Assembly (NCBI GenBank): GCA_002270565.1 | Contig: NQMI01000001.1 | Coordinates: forward strand, 1,415,618 to 1,479,617 | Direction: 5' to 3' | Length of the DNA: 64,000 nucleotides | Origin: Stenocarpella maydis | Lineage: Eukaryota; Ascomycota; Sordariomycetes; Diaporthales; Diaporthaceae | Shown: positions 9,585 to 21,959 of the stretch, piece by piece | How positions within the stretch are numbered: position 1 is the first letter of the stretch | How the letters are laid out: each line of letters starts with the position of its first letter | The notes under the pieces: model-generated | Seen by the model: only the letters and a program-made list of their open reading frames with translations | Databases searched by the model: none | What the model was told of the DNA's origin: nothing | Made by a program: the position numbers and the translations under genes

Positions 9585-11569
9585 TCAAGCTTCCCCATTA
9601 GTAGCAATATCCCTAGGGGCCTTACTTGCCCCAAAGCCCGCCAGCAAGTCCTCCACTAAGAACGTATACTCTTAAACAAAATCCTTCACGCACTAATAAA
9701 GAAAGCTGCCTAAGTCCTTATCAAAGTGATATTCCTTATACTAGCCGTCTGGCTATACCGAGAGGTCCCTAAGCAAACATATACCCGCTTCCTAAAGCTT
9801 ATAAGCCAGCCTAATTAATAACAACCTCTGCTTATAATCCCAGGCCTTCCAATAGCAAATATACGCAAGAAAGTTCTCTAGAAGCCCTTCCGACTCAAGG
9901 CTATTAGGCACTATTAGTAACAACAACATTATTACTAGCTAAAGCTGTAGAGGTAGTGTGACCCTCGCTAACAGCGCCCCGGTAGAGAAAGGGGGTCCTG
10001 GGAGTATATGTGCCTGCCCAGCTGCCCACATTGCCGGCAGCAGCAGTAGTAGCTGAATCAACTGGCTGGCTGCTATGTGAACCCCACTAAGGGCATTCAC
10101 GATAGCCAACGTAAGCTAACTGGTCTCGCTGCTGCCGCCATTAACGTTAATAATATTCCTGCTACCAAAGCTACTACTTCCGCCCCATTACACATTAGCT
10201 CGGCCCAGGCGCTCTAGCACTACGCTAAGGATATTATCATCCAGCCTAAAGTTCAAGAGAACGTTTGCTATATCATCTGGCCTACCCATCTTCCTCCCAA
10301 TCTCTCAAATAAGTGCCTAATCATATATACTCATAGGGATATTTTTAATAGATACATTTTCCTAGCTCTTTTTAATTAAATTAGCCCACTTAATTAAATT
10401 CTTATAGCTAAGTGCCAGATATAACCTATCCCCCCTCTTAAAATACTATAAAGTTAACTTAGCTTCCCTCTTGCAGTTTGGGTACTTACCCCTATTATAA
10501 TACTCCCATTTTCAACTTAGCCTTGCAAAATAGTTAGTTTTTACTTCCCTTATTACAGCAATCTCCTCTTACATTATAGAGGACTTTAACTTTAAGGAGA
10601 ATAGGATTCTAAGCCGATTATTAAGTAGAGCAATATCAATATCAGCACTATCGCTACTATTCAGCCTTACCTAAAATAAATGGCCCTCATCATCCTCTAC
10701 AGCCTCTACAATAGCAGCACCCCTAATATCATGAGATATAACACCAATAGAAGCCCGTCCTCCTCAACTAGAGGATAAGGGTGTTATCAGTCCCTACTAG
10801 CGCCCCAGGATCACACAGCAAGCAATTAATAGCTGAAACAAATACAATACATCAAGTGTATAGTAAGACTCTACTTATATCTGCCCCATAAGGCTGATTA
10901 TTAAATCCTAAATCATCTTAAGGGTTGCTCTAGCTAGAAACTCATCAGAGTGTTTAACTTTCCTAATGGTAGCCTTCCTTAGCTGGATTAGAGTACTGAT
11001 ATAGTCCTGGTTAATCTCATGGCTGTAGATAGTCTCAGCAACCTAGGTCTTCAATTCCTCAAGCCACATATTAAGAGACCTGACAAGAGTACCCCCAAAT
11101 ATTATCTTTAAAGCTTCCGGGTACTTCGTGAGTACTAAAGGGGGGTAATATCTCTAAACTAGCTAGCCTTACTTGGAGCATATTTGAAGACCACCCTAAT
11201 ATTAGTTAGGACTTTAATCCGAATAGGGGCTTCCTCCTAACGAAAGCTAGCTACAGCAACCTTCTTAAGGATCTCCACAACATCATTATCTAGGGGAAGC
11301 ACCTAGTTATCAAAGGGATTATAATCAGGAGCTTTAATTAGGTCCGGCTCCTCCTGATTAGGCTCAGCAGGGCTACTCTCCAGCGGCAGCGCCAGCAGCA
11401 CTAGCAATAGTGGCTTCGCCAGGGCCTTCCTCTTCACCAGAGCCTTCCTCTTTGCTGGGGCTAACTGCTTCACTAGAACTAGCGCAACCAACTTAACGGT
11501 CCAGGTCTTCTTTACAGCAGAGCCGCCTAATAATATAGATTTAGTATTCCTCCTCTTTAATAGGGCCAT
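9585..11569 (-). pseudogene. Second (non-transposase) gene of element 1, RIP-damaged
   Basis: On the minus strand one frame can be followed from an ATG at 11567-11569 to TGA at 9585-9587, broken by TAA/TAG codons at positions where CAA, CAG or TGG would be expected. The first 88 residues are open, Lys/Leu/Ala-rich at the start (KRKALVKRKALAK) and Pro/Glu/Asp-rich afterwards. A central block near 10376-10512 reads KWEYYNRGKYPNCK ... KLTL-stop-YFKRGDRLYLALS ... LIKWANLI, which matches a block in the second gene of element 2 (22690-22860). The C-terminal part reads LLENFLAYICYWKAWDYKQR and ends near DLLAGFGASKAP. I do not recognise a known domain. Convergent with the transposase; a DNA-binding or accessory role in transposition is inference. 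Confidence 0.62.
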
Positions 11570-11933
11570 TCTAGTGGTCTTAACTAGACTATTATTAAAG
11601 ACGATTTATTATTTCAGCCGGGAGCGCAATTAGTAAGGACTTATGGTTAGGGGCTGTAGATCAGTATATAAAATCAACCTCAGCTTAGGGGCAACACTTA
11701 AAGACCCTATTCAGAATATCATCAGCTATAGCGATATATTACATAAAGAGGGCACCGGACCAACCTGCGTGCAGCTCTAGCAGGGCATTAGCAACCTTAA
11801 TTAACCCCAATGGTAGGTTATAGGGTAATAATTAATGTTTAGGGGTAACCGCTATATATGCTACGAGAAACACCATAATTCCGAGTGGTGATAGTTGCAA
11901 ACATGTGACGATAATAATAACGTTATATGCATT

Positions 11934-12029
11934 AATGCCAAAGGGATGCTGATTTATATAGGGAACGGGTGTGTGTTAACATGTGCGCATCACTAGCGCA
12001 TTTTTGGCACTCTCGCTTGTAAATCAGAA
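11934..12029 (-). repeat. Right terminal inverted repeat of element 1
   Basis: Ends CTCGCTTGTAAATCAGAA, followed by TA at 12030-12031. Carries the T/A variants relative to the left arm. Confidence 0.93.
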
Positions 12030-13958
12030 TATGTAGTATCCCCAGGAACAGGCCTAGTTTTAGTCAGCAGACCAGCATCGGGTTCTTAGCAGTAGACGAC
12101 AAGGGCATTATTAATGTCACGTTCATTTATGGGTCAAGGCCAAGGAGTGGTGGGAATATGCGCACCTTGAGCCTGCGGCTGATTGTCGAGGTGCCACGAG
12201 TACGTGCTAATGTAGCCGTGGCCGGAGAAGAGAAAGGTATGCAGATGAACACAAATTACGAAACAAAATTTAGAACATAAATCAAAATGGACAGAACAGA
12301 CGAGCAAACCCTTGATGCGGAAAAAGACTTGAAAGCTCATCGGAGAATACACCCGTCCCCCCTCTATGTACTTCTGTTCTTCGTATTATGTTCTTTGTGC
12401 GTGTATCTTCCTTTGCTAAATGACTTGCATGGTTTTACCGTCCTGTGAAGCAGAACAAATGATATGTAGCAGAGTTTGCTAGTGGCACTGCTTGAGGCAA
12501 AGGTGAGGATAATCAGAAATGGAATCATCTGCGAGAGCATCCTCGAAACTACCTAGATACCGGCCTTTGAGCAACTTAAAACTGAGCAACTGCTCTACAC
12601 ATTCTACCACAGTCCACCAGGCCGCTAACCTCAAACTAGTAATTACCATGGCAGTCCTAACCGGTTATAGGGAATCCATCAGGTAAAGAATGTCAATCTG
12701 GATCAACGGGACAAACGAGTATATGCAATAGCTGGGCGGACGAGAGTAAATGCCCGCAGGACACAAAGACCCGGCACATTTTTGTATGGCATGTTGCTAT
12801 CAGCTCGCAATGTTTGTTGGGGGGGGGGGATTGTGCTCAGTAGCCCTGCACCTTCCCTCACTCTCACACTTAGTTTCTACTAAGTCTTGGGTTGGATGAG
12901 CTGTTCGAGATTCACGGTAAGCTTATTAGGATAAAGGACCTCATTGTCGACAATAATTGCGTATATCGTGATGTTTAAAAACATAGCGCTATTGTCAAAA
13001 TTGTTCAACCGAAAGATCACATACCCTGTCGAAGAGCAGCCATGCTGCTTCTATGAGAGAAATATGAGTCATACAAAGTCTAGATCCGCAAAATTTTCTT
13101 CCAATTTCAAGAACCGGGTTGCGAGGCTCTCAATTATCCAGAAGGAGATGGCTCCATATCAAGCTGGGCAGATATAGTTAAGAACTAATTGCGGCCGGGA
13201 ACGTCGGAGATCCTACGGAGCACGTGAACTTGGCAGAAGCATACGTGTCACAAATGGGCTCCAGGACACGGGAGAAAAACAAGGAAATTCGATCAAAGGC
13301 TAGTCTGCCGAACTCTGAGGAGAAAGTAGAGCGATTGAGAGTCCTAAACCGAGGAGGCGTCGACAGATTCTGGGAAGTGGTTGTGTATTCTGGTAAGATA
13401 CATATGTAACTAAGTCATTACGCTCCTGTCCTGGCGGTGCCTCCCCACTGCCTTTTACCTACGGGATATGTCTCACAAGTTTGAAGGGATGTGGGCTGTT
13501 GAGCAGAAAATAGACTGGATGAACAATTGACTTTTGTACCCGCTAGAATTTTAGTGTAGACCAGGCAGAGTAATCCACAGCAGTAAAACCCATAAATTCA
13601 ACCCGAGCACTCGAGAAGCTGGTAAATGGCTGATATCCATTTGAAGGAATGTAATGAGCACAGATGGATATCAAATTGTCATAGAACATGTGGCATAGTT
13701 TCCAAAACTTAGCAATGGTGCTGGTAAAAGCACTTGAGTGTGGACAGCGATGTTGTCTATGTGAGATTCAAAGATATCCCATATCCTTGTGATCATGAGC
13801 TCGCACAAGTCGTCTAAACCGTGTCTCTAAATACTGAAAAGTATAAGACTCTGGCGAGTAGTAAATACAAGGGCCACCTGATATTTCGTCATACCGGTAT
13901 TATAAAATTAATCTGCCCTAAGGTAGGATACTCATCCTCTGTAAATTCGAGTAGTCTC
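12030..13958. other. Intergenic, no gene seen
   Basis: About 1.9 kb. Short frames (for example 12944-13177 and 13224-13409) lack family motifs. A run of nine G lies near 12821. The last part holds the 3' UTR of the PAP2 gene. Confidence 0.5.
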
Positions 13959-15471
13959 TTACTCGATCGGCCCATCCCTCGAGCCCGCCAGCCCCTTGGA
14001 AGGCTTGTGGATGCGCACGAGCCTCAAGAAGTAGTCCTCGAGCACGAGCAGGTTGAGCATGGTGCCCTGGGCGTGCCACGCGACGGCGACCACACATGCG
14101 CCCGCGACAGCGTCGAGCACGAAGTGGTTGGCGGTGGCGACGATGGCCGTCAGGATGAGCGCCGGGTAGGCCATGCCGCCCACAATCAGCGCCACCCGCC
14201 TCCAGCCGCGGAACTGGACGGGCATCGTGGCAACCGTGAGGCCGATGAGGAGGGAGTAGCCGAAATGGAGTGATGGCATGGCCGCTGGTGGTGTTCAGTC
14301 AGCTTAGTCCTGGCAGTATTATAGAACGACGACACGTTTGGGGCTCGAATAATAAGTGTACGAGGCGTTTCTAACCCACCATATTGGTTACAGAACTTGT
14401 TCTGGGTCCAGACGCTGCTCTCGCCATCCGCACCGTGGACCGTATCCACGAAGCCGTAGCCCCTGGCCTCCCTCGCGTCCGGTCCCTGGTAGTTCGGGTC
14501 GCTCAGCAGCCTGGGTGGCATGCAGGGCCAAAACGTGAAGATGACGAAAGCGAAGAGGTTGCACATGGCCATCGTCCGCCGCCTCTGCTCGTACAGGGCC
14601 GGATTGAGCGCAGGTCGGCCGGTGGGCGTCGACTTGCTCGGCAGGGTGCTCTGTGCCTGACGCCTCGGCCGTGTCGTGGTAAGGTAGTAGAACACCACGA
14701 GAAAGAGGATGCTACCTGGGATGTGGATGAATGAGTATGCCCTGTTTGTCCAGCGCATCAGCGTTGGGTGCTGGAGGAACCACTCCTGGATCGGTCGCTC
14801 GACGAAGATGTGGAGCCGCTGTTCCACGTGGATGAGCTGAAGGGCGTGTCGTCGCGCGACGTCAACGGTCGTCTCGTCCATTGCCAGGGCACCGATGGCT
14901 CGACCGAGTTGGTATACCTTTGATAGCGGAGGCCGAGTCAGCATATTGTTCAATATAATTCGTGATAACAACCTCATTTCCGAAAAGTGATCATTGATAT
15001 TCCTCTCAGCCCACTCACCCAGTAGATAAGAGCCCAGTACCATGCCTCGACGAGGAAAGGCAATCTGCGCAAGAGCCGACTCAAGAGGCGGTCCTCAAAC
15101 ACCTCGGTGTTGGGCGTCATAACTTGCATCTCCCACTTCCACAGCCGCAGAGTCCGGTATCGCCACCTGGGGCCAAGGTCGTCGTCCCCCTGGCTGAGAA
15201 GCGTTGTCGACGAAGAGCCTGAAGAAGCCGCGCTCCATGTGCTGAGCGGCATTGAATCTTCGCCATCACGCGACCAACGTCCTCCCGTCTCTGCCTCGAG
15301 TGCGTCGCCGGCGAATGAGCGCTTGGGTGAAGAAGAAGACGACTGAATCCCCTTCTCATAGCCCTTCCGCCTGCCGCTGCCGGGCCGATCGCGGTTGATA
15401 ATGGTTCCTCCGGCCAGGAGGCCTACGACGATCAGGGGCTCGAGGATTGCTCCTAGGCCCATGTTTGACAA
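13959..15471 (-). CDS. PAP2-superfamily integral membrane protein (inositol phosphotransferase-like)
   Basis: Exons 15019-15471, 14380-14917 and 13959-14284 (minus) give 438 residues. Splices: tgg|gtgagt...caaag|gta and tatg|gtgggt...ccag|cgg. Residues 1-20 form a hydrophobic start, followed by a low-complexity Ser/Gly/Arg linker and then several membrane segments (near YWALIYW, IPGSILFLVVFYYL, MCNLFAFVIFTFWPCMPP, and pairs in the last exon). The PAP2 active-site signatures are present: NQYAAMPSLHFGYS across the exon 2/3 join and ATANHFVLDAVAG near residue 381, giving the two catalytic His and the Asp. This is the PAP2_3 group that includes fungal inositol phosphorylceramide synthase Aur1 and its relatives. 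Substrate is not certain; a role in membrane lipid head-group transfer or dephosphorylation is inferred from the family. Confidence 0.87.
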
Positions 15472-18159
15472 ATTTCAGGTGAGTTCGGGTACTTGTTTAT
15501 TGTCGGGCGTGTATTACACAAGGTGACCTGCTCGTTCCAGGCAGTGGAGGACTATGTACCGTTATAAGCCGAGACTTGATATGGCTTTATCCGACAATAA
15601 AATGAGAAATCCAAAACAAAATCTAACGAATTTGCCACCCTGCAAACCGTTGGGAGGAAGACCCGTCAGGTTTATAGGTCTGGAGGGAGGTGGGCACGCG
15701 ACAATCTTAATGCCCGTGGCGGTCACGGCAGCCTTACCGCAGACACAGGTCACTTCTTGGCCGACGTGGTGGATGCCATCAGGGGGCAGAACCCAAGAAA
15801 CCCAGCCCAGCACCCGCCTGTCGCATTGCAAAGCGACGAATCCGAGGTGGCACACATGAGCATCACAGACTCGGCTGTCAGGAGGGTCAAGCGAGGCTTG
15901 GCGGAGTAATTCACAGGTCGGCCATGCACTGCAAATCCATGCTGGCGGATTACAATATACTGGGGTCTGCAGTGCGACGGGCCACGGTACGCGACCGAGG
16001 TCCCGATGTGTGTGTGTGTGTGTGTGTTGTGCCTGGTCCTTGTCGCATCGAATGTTACAGTGCGGCTATCTCTTCCCACACCGTCCGGTTCCCGGCAAAC
16101 CTGGGTGGGTGCTAATGACGACTGATAGGCCCACCAGCAAGGGAAAGGTTGTTATAATCTATCTATGGCTCCTCTTGGCAGCACAAGCTCGGCCGAGCGA
16201 TCCGAAACGCTCGCGTGCAAGCAGGGGCAGGTTGGCGTGGTCCCATCCCTTTGGGACCCGGAAGATCACCTGTGACTTCTAGGTGAGGATCTATAGCCAA
16301 TTAGTTCTGCTGCTTTCAACCTCGGCCAATAAAAATTGAGTGGCTTCACTTTAGTAGGCTGTGAACCTCTGAGGATTTTGATATACACAGACCGGATGGG
16401 CTCCTTGAGGAGCCTGATGTTGCGTATGACGTGTGTATTGATTGCATGGAGAGAGACAGGGAACGGTCGTCTCCGGGGCAAGCCCACGTGTATATACATC
16501 CCGAGAGACAATGGCCTTGGGGCGTTCCCACACATAGTGTCCAACACCTGAATCCGCAATGTCACAGTACACTCACTCCATCGATATCTCAAAGCATTGT
16601 AAGTTTCGTACCGTTGGATGAATAAATTCCATGCTACACCTAGTCAATGGTCAGGCTTTTCCCTGTAATATGTATGGTCTGGATTTCCTGTGCATGAATA
16701 CGTGCGGCGCATTCGTGCATCATCTGGCTTGTGATAGGCTCACACCAGGGTGTCAAAAAAAACGCACGCGAGCTCTTTCCAAGATTGCTCTACAATGATA
16801 GTGCTGACAGTTGTCTTTTGAAGAGATTCCATGTCAGCTTATGTGTTCAGGCATCGACACTGACTAGTAAGTTCCGGGCAATTAGGAACATCACCTGCAT
16901 TTTCAAGAAAAGGGTGAAAGAAGAAAAAGAACCCACGCCTGTTCCCATCAATAACGTGGCGGGCATTCAGCACATGCGTGTAGAAATTTACTCTATCAAC
17001 GTGTAAACCATGGATTGGTTAAAAGTCCGGATTGCCGGTTCCTCCATTGAATTTCGAGGTGCGCGGCCTCGATATCTGGAAGGATCCATCTGGGTCGGGA
17101 GGCCGGAAGTGATCACAGGCGAGGTAGTCAGGTGCTGGACTCGTCCACCCCTGATCCAGGAGCCCCGCTGAAATTTATTCCTGGCCGCCGATTAATAGGT
17201 GATTGCGAAGCATACTATTAGTCAGTAGACAGTAGAATTGCGTCTGGGCAACTAGTCATGTTGGACTCTCAAGCTCGTTGCATGATACCTTCTCACGACC
17301 CTGGTATGAGGCAATCCCTGACCACTAATGGTACGCGTCCTCCGGCTCATTATGATAACCAGGTAGTGGTGTTCATGCAAGAATACTAGGTTTGCGCCGA
17401 GGCTCGGAACGTAGGTATGAGATATCATTGCGCGCTATGCATCCCAGATTTGAAGTACTGGAGTGAGCAGTCCACAGACTATTGCGATTCCAATCCTATA
17501 GTTGCATCCGACTAGGAAGTACCAAGGCGTTCCCACCCTTTCTAATGGCACGAAGCGAACTCTGCACAAACTTGACAAATATAAGCAAAAAAACATCGAA
17601 AGAAAGTTTTTAAAGTAAGCCCTGGGGAATCATAGGTGCTTACTACGTCAACTTGTTTATCCCCCCCCCTTCCTGTTTTTGAAACTTGTGTATTAATTAG
17701 TGGAACTAAAATCTCACTGAGGGAAACAAACACACCAGCCGGAAGTCATTGCAAAGCAGTGCCAGGAATTAAAGTCTTCTAATTGATTGAGGTATGTGAA
17801 CTTATCATTGCGACTATTTCCTCCTGCAGCATTCCCAGCAACCTCAAGTGGTGACATCAACACCACTTCCTTCTATGCAAGCAAACCCATCGGATATTCT
17901 AGAATGACATCCTCTTTACAGTGGTCATAAATTGGTCAAGCCAAAAAAGATTTTCAATTTCCCGCGCGCCAACATTGCGACTTCCTTGCTCCAAGGTTTC
18001 CTGTTGGCATTGGTATCGTTCTAGCTCCAGTGTTGTTTTCTTCGGCACTTTGACTGTTATGAACAATTACGGCAGCCACCAAACTGTCCCAGAGGAGGCC
18101 GCAGGTATTATTACGCACTTGGCGGGACTTCTCTGATCGGCCGACATGCTTTGTAGAGT
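15472..18159. other. Long spacer, no convincing gene
   Basis: About 2.7 kb between two minus-strand genes. It contains the PAP2 promoter and the 3' UTR of the transporter. Overlapping frames on both strands at 15554-15859 and 15750-16079 have no recognisable motif. A TG microsatellite lies at 16007-16027. Confidence 0.45.
16007..16027 (+). repeat. TG dinucleotide microsatellite
   Basis: About ten TG units without interruption. Confidence 0.9.
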
Positions 18160-20263
18160 TTAGATGGAGACGGTCTTCTCGGAGCTGACGTTCTTGGTGG
18201 CTTCCGAGCTATCCGCCTTGGCATTGCCAGCGGTTTCTTCCTGGCCTGCAGGCGACGACTCCAATTCTTGGGCTGTAAGATTTCCATACTTTTTCAAGGT
18301 GTGCTTATCAAGCTGTGTTTCAATGTGTCAGTGCCTGCAATCTCACTGCAAGTACGGCGTTCGATCATTGGCTCACCTTCCACACAACCCACACGTAGCC
18401 CAGCATGACGCAGCAACACACAACCATGACAATGCCACCCTTCTTCCAGTACGGCGCCTCATCAGCTGCGTAGAACACAATACCCCAGAATGTATATAGA
18501 GTCATGGAGAGAACATTCATGCAGTATACTGTGACGCTGCGAACGGCGTCGTCTCCGGTGCGCTGGAGAATGATGCTCGCCCAGCCAAAGATCAACGGGT
18601 TGACCATGTACGCAGTTCCGGAAAGATAAAACGCGAAGAATGTGCCGGCGAATGGCAGTGTCGGGACCAGAAGCATGATGGCGCAGATTAGCTGCAGGAG
18701 AACGGCCAGAACGGCCATGGGGACGCGGGTACCGGTGACGTCCATGTGCCAGGCCGCCAGCATGTTGGCCGCGATACCTACGGCCTGTACACCGAGAGGG
18801 TACGTGTTGATCTGGCTCTGGGAGAAGTGCGAAGACTGGTACTTCAGCCATATGAGGAAGTTGTTTTGCACGGAATAGGCCTCGAGGGTGGCGCAGACCG
18901 GAGACCAGAACACTAGGATCCAGCTGTTTTGCGACTAAGTAAGTTGAGTGATAAGGAAGGGAAGGTTCGTCTTACAACATAGGTTGGAGGAATAAGCGCT
19001 TCATGAGCGAAAAGGGGTTGATGCTGTGTCCTCCTTCCTTGATGGGGGGAAGGCGAGAAACAGCCATCTTCCTCTCGGCCTCAGTCAGGTAGGACGCTGT
19101 GGTGTTCTCCGGTATGTCAGGAAAATAGAAAAACCCGAACAAGGCGATTGGCAGCGTGATTATTCCGTCTGTGTATTTGTCAGTGTTCGTCTTCTGTTAA
19201 TTTGACTGCAAGATTTCACATCTCCACCTGGGCAACTCACCGATGAGGAACACCCATTGCCAGCCCTCAAGCCCACCCAGTCCACCCATACCCTTGTATA
19301 TGGCTGTCATCATGACCCCAGCAAACATGGTGCCGACCTGCCCAGAGGCCGAGAAGATGGCCGTCCGCTTCGATATCTCCTTTGGCTTGTACCACGAGCC
19401 AATGATATAAATTGTTCCGGCATATGTGCTAGCTTCTGCCATGCCGAGGAAGAAGCGGACGACACAAAGCTGGGCGACTGTCTTGCATGCTGCACTAGCC
19501 ATCTGAAAATCAAATCAGTCTCAGGCTTGACGGTAGGGTCTCTAGTCAAATTGGGCGTACCGTCAAGGCAGTCCAGACGACGACCATGGACGGAAGCCAA
19601 ATGCGTGGCTTAATCTTTTGTATGATGAGCCCATGAGGAATCTGACCTATGGCCATGCTGAGTGTTCGGGTCAGCTCGACTTGATATGGCCACTTCTTCG
19701 TTTCGGAATCTTTGCTTGACTGACCCAGCAGTAGTGACCGAAAGGACGGTGTTGTAATCGTGGCCCTTCATATCCAGAGCTTCGCGAAGCCCAGCAACCT
19801 ATACAAGGACGATAAGCATGAATTCACGGGCGACTTCGGAGCAGATGCGTACATATGCATTGGCAAAGGCAGCCCGATCTACATATGAGCGTGGGGGTTA
19901 GCTGTAAATTCGACATTGGAGCTCGGTAGTGAGTATTGCAGCTCGTACCAAGGAAGTTGAAGAAGTAACTCAGACAGCAGTAAGTCTGTAAAAGAGATTA
20001 ATTGGGAGCCATTCAGACGGTCAAGTAGATGCGGTTACCAGAATGAAGAAGTCTAATCACTGTCAGCTCTAGCTCAGACTGAGTCTGCTCGCATGACCTA
20101 CCGATCTTCTGCACGAAATTTCTCTCCTCCTTAGTCTTCGCCTCATCGCCCAGGAAGAAGACTGTTGCGCCCACGATCAGTACCACATGTGCACTCAGAC
20201 TTTTTCAATCGAATGTGTGTTACCTCGGATTTTCTCCCCAGGGGAGCTCTTTCCCTCCGACAT
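18160..20263 (-). CDS. MFS anion:cation symporter, Dal5/pantothenate-transporter-like
   Basis: Eleven exons on minus: 20224-20263, 20102-20161, 20039-20052 (14 nt), 19949-19985, 19853-19878, 19725-19798, 19561-19657, 19241-19502, 18976-19168, 18377-18923, 18160-18312. Total 1503 nt, 500 residues, the usual length of the family, with no internal stop. Signatures: KIDFFILTYCCLSYFFNFLD at membrane span 1, DRAAFANAY, VRFFLGMAEAS with the GSWYKPKE loop and SGQVGTMFAG, then WQWVFLIDGIITLPIA at the span 6 region and PLGVQAVGIAAN in the C-terminal half. The hydrophilic tail ends SSEKTVSI. This is the Dal5/Fen2/Liz1 class of plasma-membrane carriers for small organic anions such as allantoate or pantothenate; the substrate here is not determinable. 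Element 2 begins 20 bp upstream of the ATG, so the native promoter is displaced. Confidence 0.92.
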
Positions 20264-20282
20264 GTCTAGAGCCGTCTTGTTG

Positions 20283-20397
20283 CTGTCTGTGACAAGCGAA
20301 GTGATGCCCCCCCCCGGTAAATTAGCCGTTTCCGCACGTGCCACTAAAATTTGGCTGGGCGGCCAGGAAACTTATAATTCTCGCCTGGACAACTATA
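20283..20397 (+). repeat. Left terminal inverted repeat of element 2
   Basis: Reverse complement of about 24082-24196: shared blocks CAAGCGAAGTGATGCCCC, TTAGCCGTTTCCGCAC and AAAATTTGGCTGGGCGG, then CTGGACAAC. Confidence 0.88.
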
Positions 20398-20589
20398 TCA
20401 ACATAAATAATATCGCCTACGCCCTTGATTGAGGGGGTCACGATGGCTGGCTATTGCTTATTAAGTGTGGAGTTGTAGCGGTTAGAGTTTTATTTACGCT
20501 CTGAGCCATTACCACCAAACAAGTGGCTATAGGCGGAATTCCGGTGCGGTAGGGCTACTATCTAGCGGTACTAGAAAAGAGTTGCTACT

Positions 20590-21560
20590 ACTAGAACCAT
20601 CGCCTTAAGCGTACTGTTGCTCTCGCTATTAAATAGTGTTAAGTTGGAGCAATGGGCTGTGGAGGTTAGTTATCTGCCTTTACCCGGATAAAGCTATGGG
20701 GCTTAACTAACCTATAGATTGTATGGGATAGGAGCTAAAAGATCTTTTGCTTGATAAGCTAGACTTATACTTTGATGAAATGTAGTGTTTTTTAGCTGAG
20801 TACTTCTGAATTAATGTTTCTATGAGGATAATATTGCAAGTGCTTACAGACTGCAACTGGTTTAATAAATAAGTATATATACTGGCCCGGTAGTGTAATG
20901 AGAATCTCCATAGGTACCATCTCTGGTGGGTAAATAAGCCGCCTTATATAGTTAATATGTTTGTTTACTGTAATAAGTTGGGTCTTAATAAGTGTAATAA
21001 CGTAAGGAGGATAGGTTGGGCACTAGTTGGGTATACTCCATAGGTGGAAAGTCTTCTTAAGTGAAGCGCTTGCTGCTATATCCTCCTGGTGATTATGGTT
21101 GATAGCTTACTTGCTGTTATAGTGTATAAGGGTTATATAATGAAAGAGTTTTTCCTTGACTGGTTGCTGGGAAGTGTATTGCTGAAGATGAACTTGTACC
21201 TGGGACCGAGGTTAATTCTCATGATAAATAATGCTTCCTGGCACTATAATAAGAGAATCTGGGAGGCAGTTAGCTAGAGAGGCGTAAAACTATATTATCT
21301 ACCCCCATACTTGCCTAATTTCAACCCTATTAAGGCGTATTTTGGTGATCTAAAGCGCTATTTGCGTTATTAGTATCAGTATAAGGCGTCTGATTATGAT
21401 TTAGACCAGTAATTTGCGCAATTTTTATATTCTTATGCCTGGGAGGTTGGGATAAGGGTATGAGTGATTCAGGGATATTTCCGCTATGCGTGAGTACCAA
21501 TGGAAAGAGTAGAATGAGGCGTATATGATGGTACTAGTTAGAAGTTATAATAATGAAAAT
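20590..21560 (+). pseudogene. Tc1/mariner (DDE_3) transposase of element 2, inactivated
   Basis: A degraded frame reads KLDLYFDEM near 20755, then NKLGLNKCN ... RRIGWALVGYTP near 20975-21040, LLAVIVYKGYI near 21110, LILMINNASWHY near 21225, YYLPPYLPNFNPIKAYFGDL near 21290-21350 and LRY-stop-YQYK. The second catalytic Asp (21237-21239) reads N and the third catalytic acid (21332-21334) reads K, both single G-to-A changes; the first Asp region appears deleted or changed. A 62-codon stretch at 21089-21277 remains open. Boundaries are approximate because no intact start or stop could be fixed. Confidence 0.78.
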
Positions 21561-21959
21561 TGAGGGGGTTCTCGTTGAGTGTTGTGGTATGGGTTGAGTA
21601 GTGTTTTTTGCAAGTCAACTAGTTAGGTTGGTGGCTAGGGGTTAATGCAGATGAATTAGTGCCTTCCTATGGGTAAATATACCTAATTAATTTAATGCCC
21701 TGCGCAGGGCACTAAATTACCCAAATCTACTACGTTTGCTTGAAATAAATAACTTTCCTCCTTTAGACTACTTCTTGTTACTAATTATATCTTCTTATGT
21801 GCCTAATTACTACTTTCCTTGCTTAGGAAGTGCCTTGGGGACTTATTAAATAACTCCTCTGCCTTGGCAGACTATAGCGGCTATAATGGCGGGCTTCTAA
21901 CCCTCTAATTAAGTATTTAACCTACTCGCAAGGCCTAGCGTTAGATGAAGCTAATCAGT

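Larger units (their letters stand above)
7081..12029. mobile_element. Element 1: RIP-damaged two-gene Tc1/mariner-type DNA transposon
   Basis: 4949 bp bounded by 96-bp terminal inverted repeats (7081-7176 and 11934-12029) and by TA on each side (7079-7080, 12030-12031), the target-site duplication of Tc1/mariner elements. Left half, plus strand: a DDE_3-type transposase relic (7284-8339). Right half, minus strand: a second, non-transposase gene relic (9585-11569). The genes converge. Base composition is strongly AT-rich, CAA/CAG/TGG codons have become stops, and the two ends differ by transitions only, as expected from RIP. The 1.2 kb between the two genes holds no coding sequence I recognise. 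This layout is larger than a simple one-gene Tc1/mariner element. Confidence 0.88.

Noticed and set aside
12134..12352. 72-codon minus frame beside element 1
   Set aside because: Short, no motif, probably chance in unique DNA next to the insertion.
15554..16079. Overlapping frames on both strands, the minus one with several Cys (possible small secreted protein)
   Set aside because: No signal peptide, no plausible start or splice pattern, and neither strand shows a family motif.
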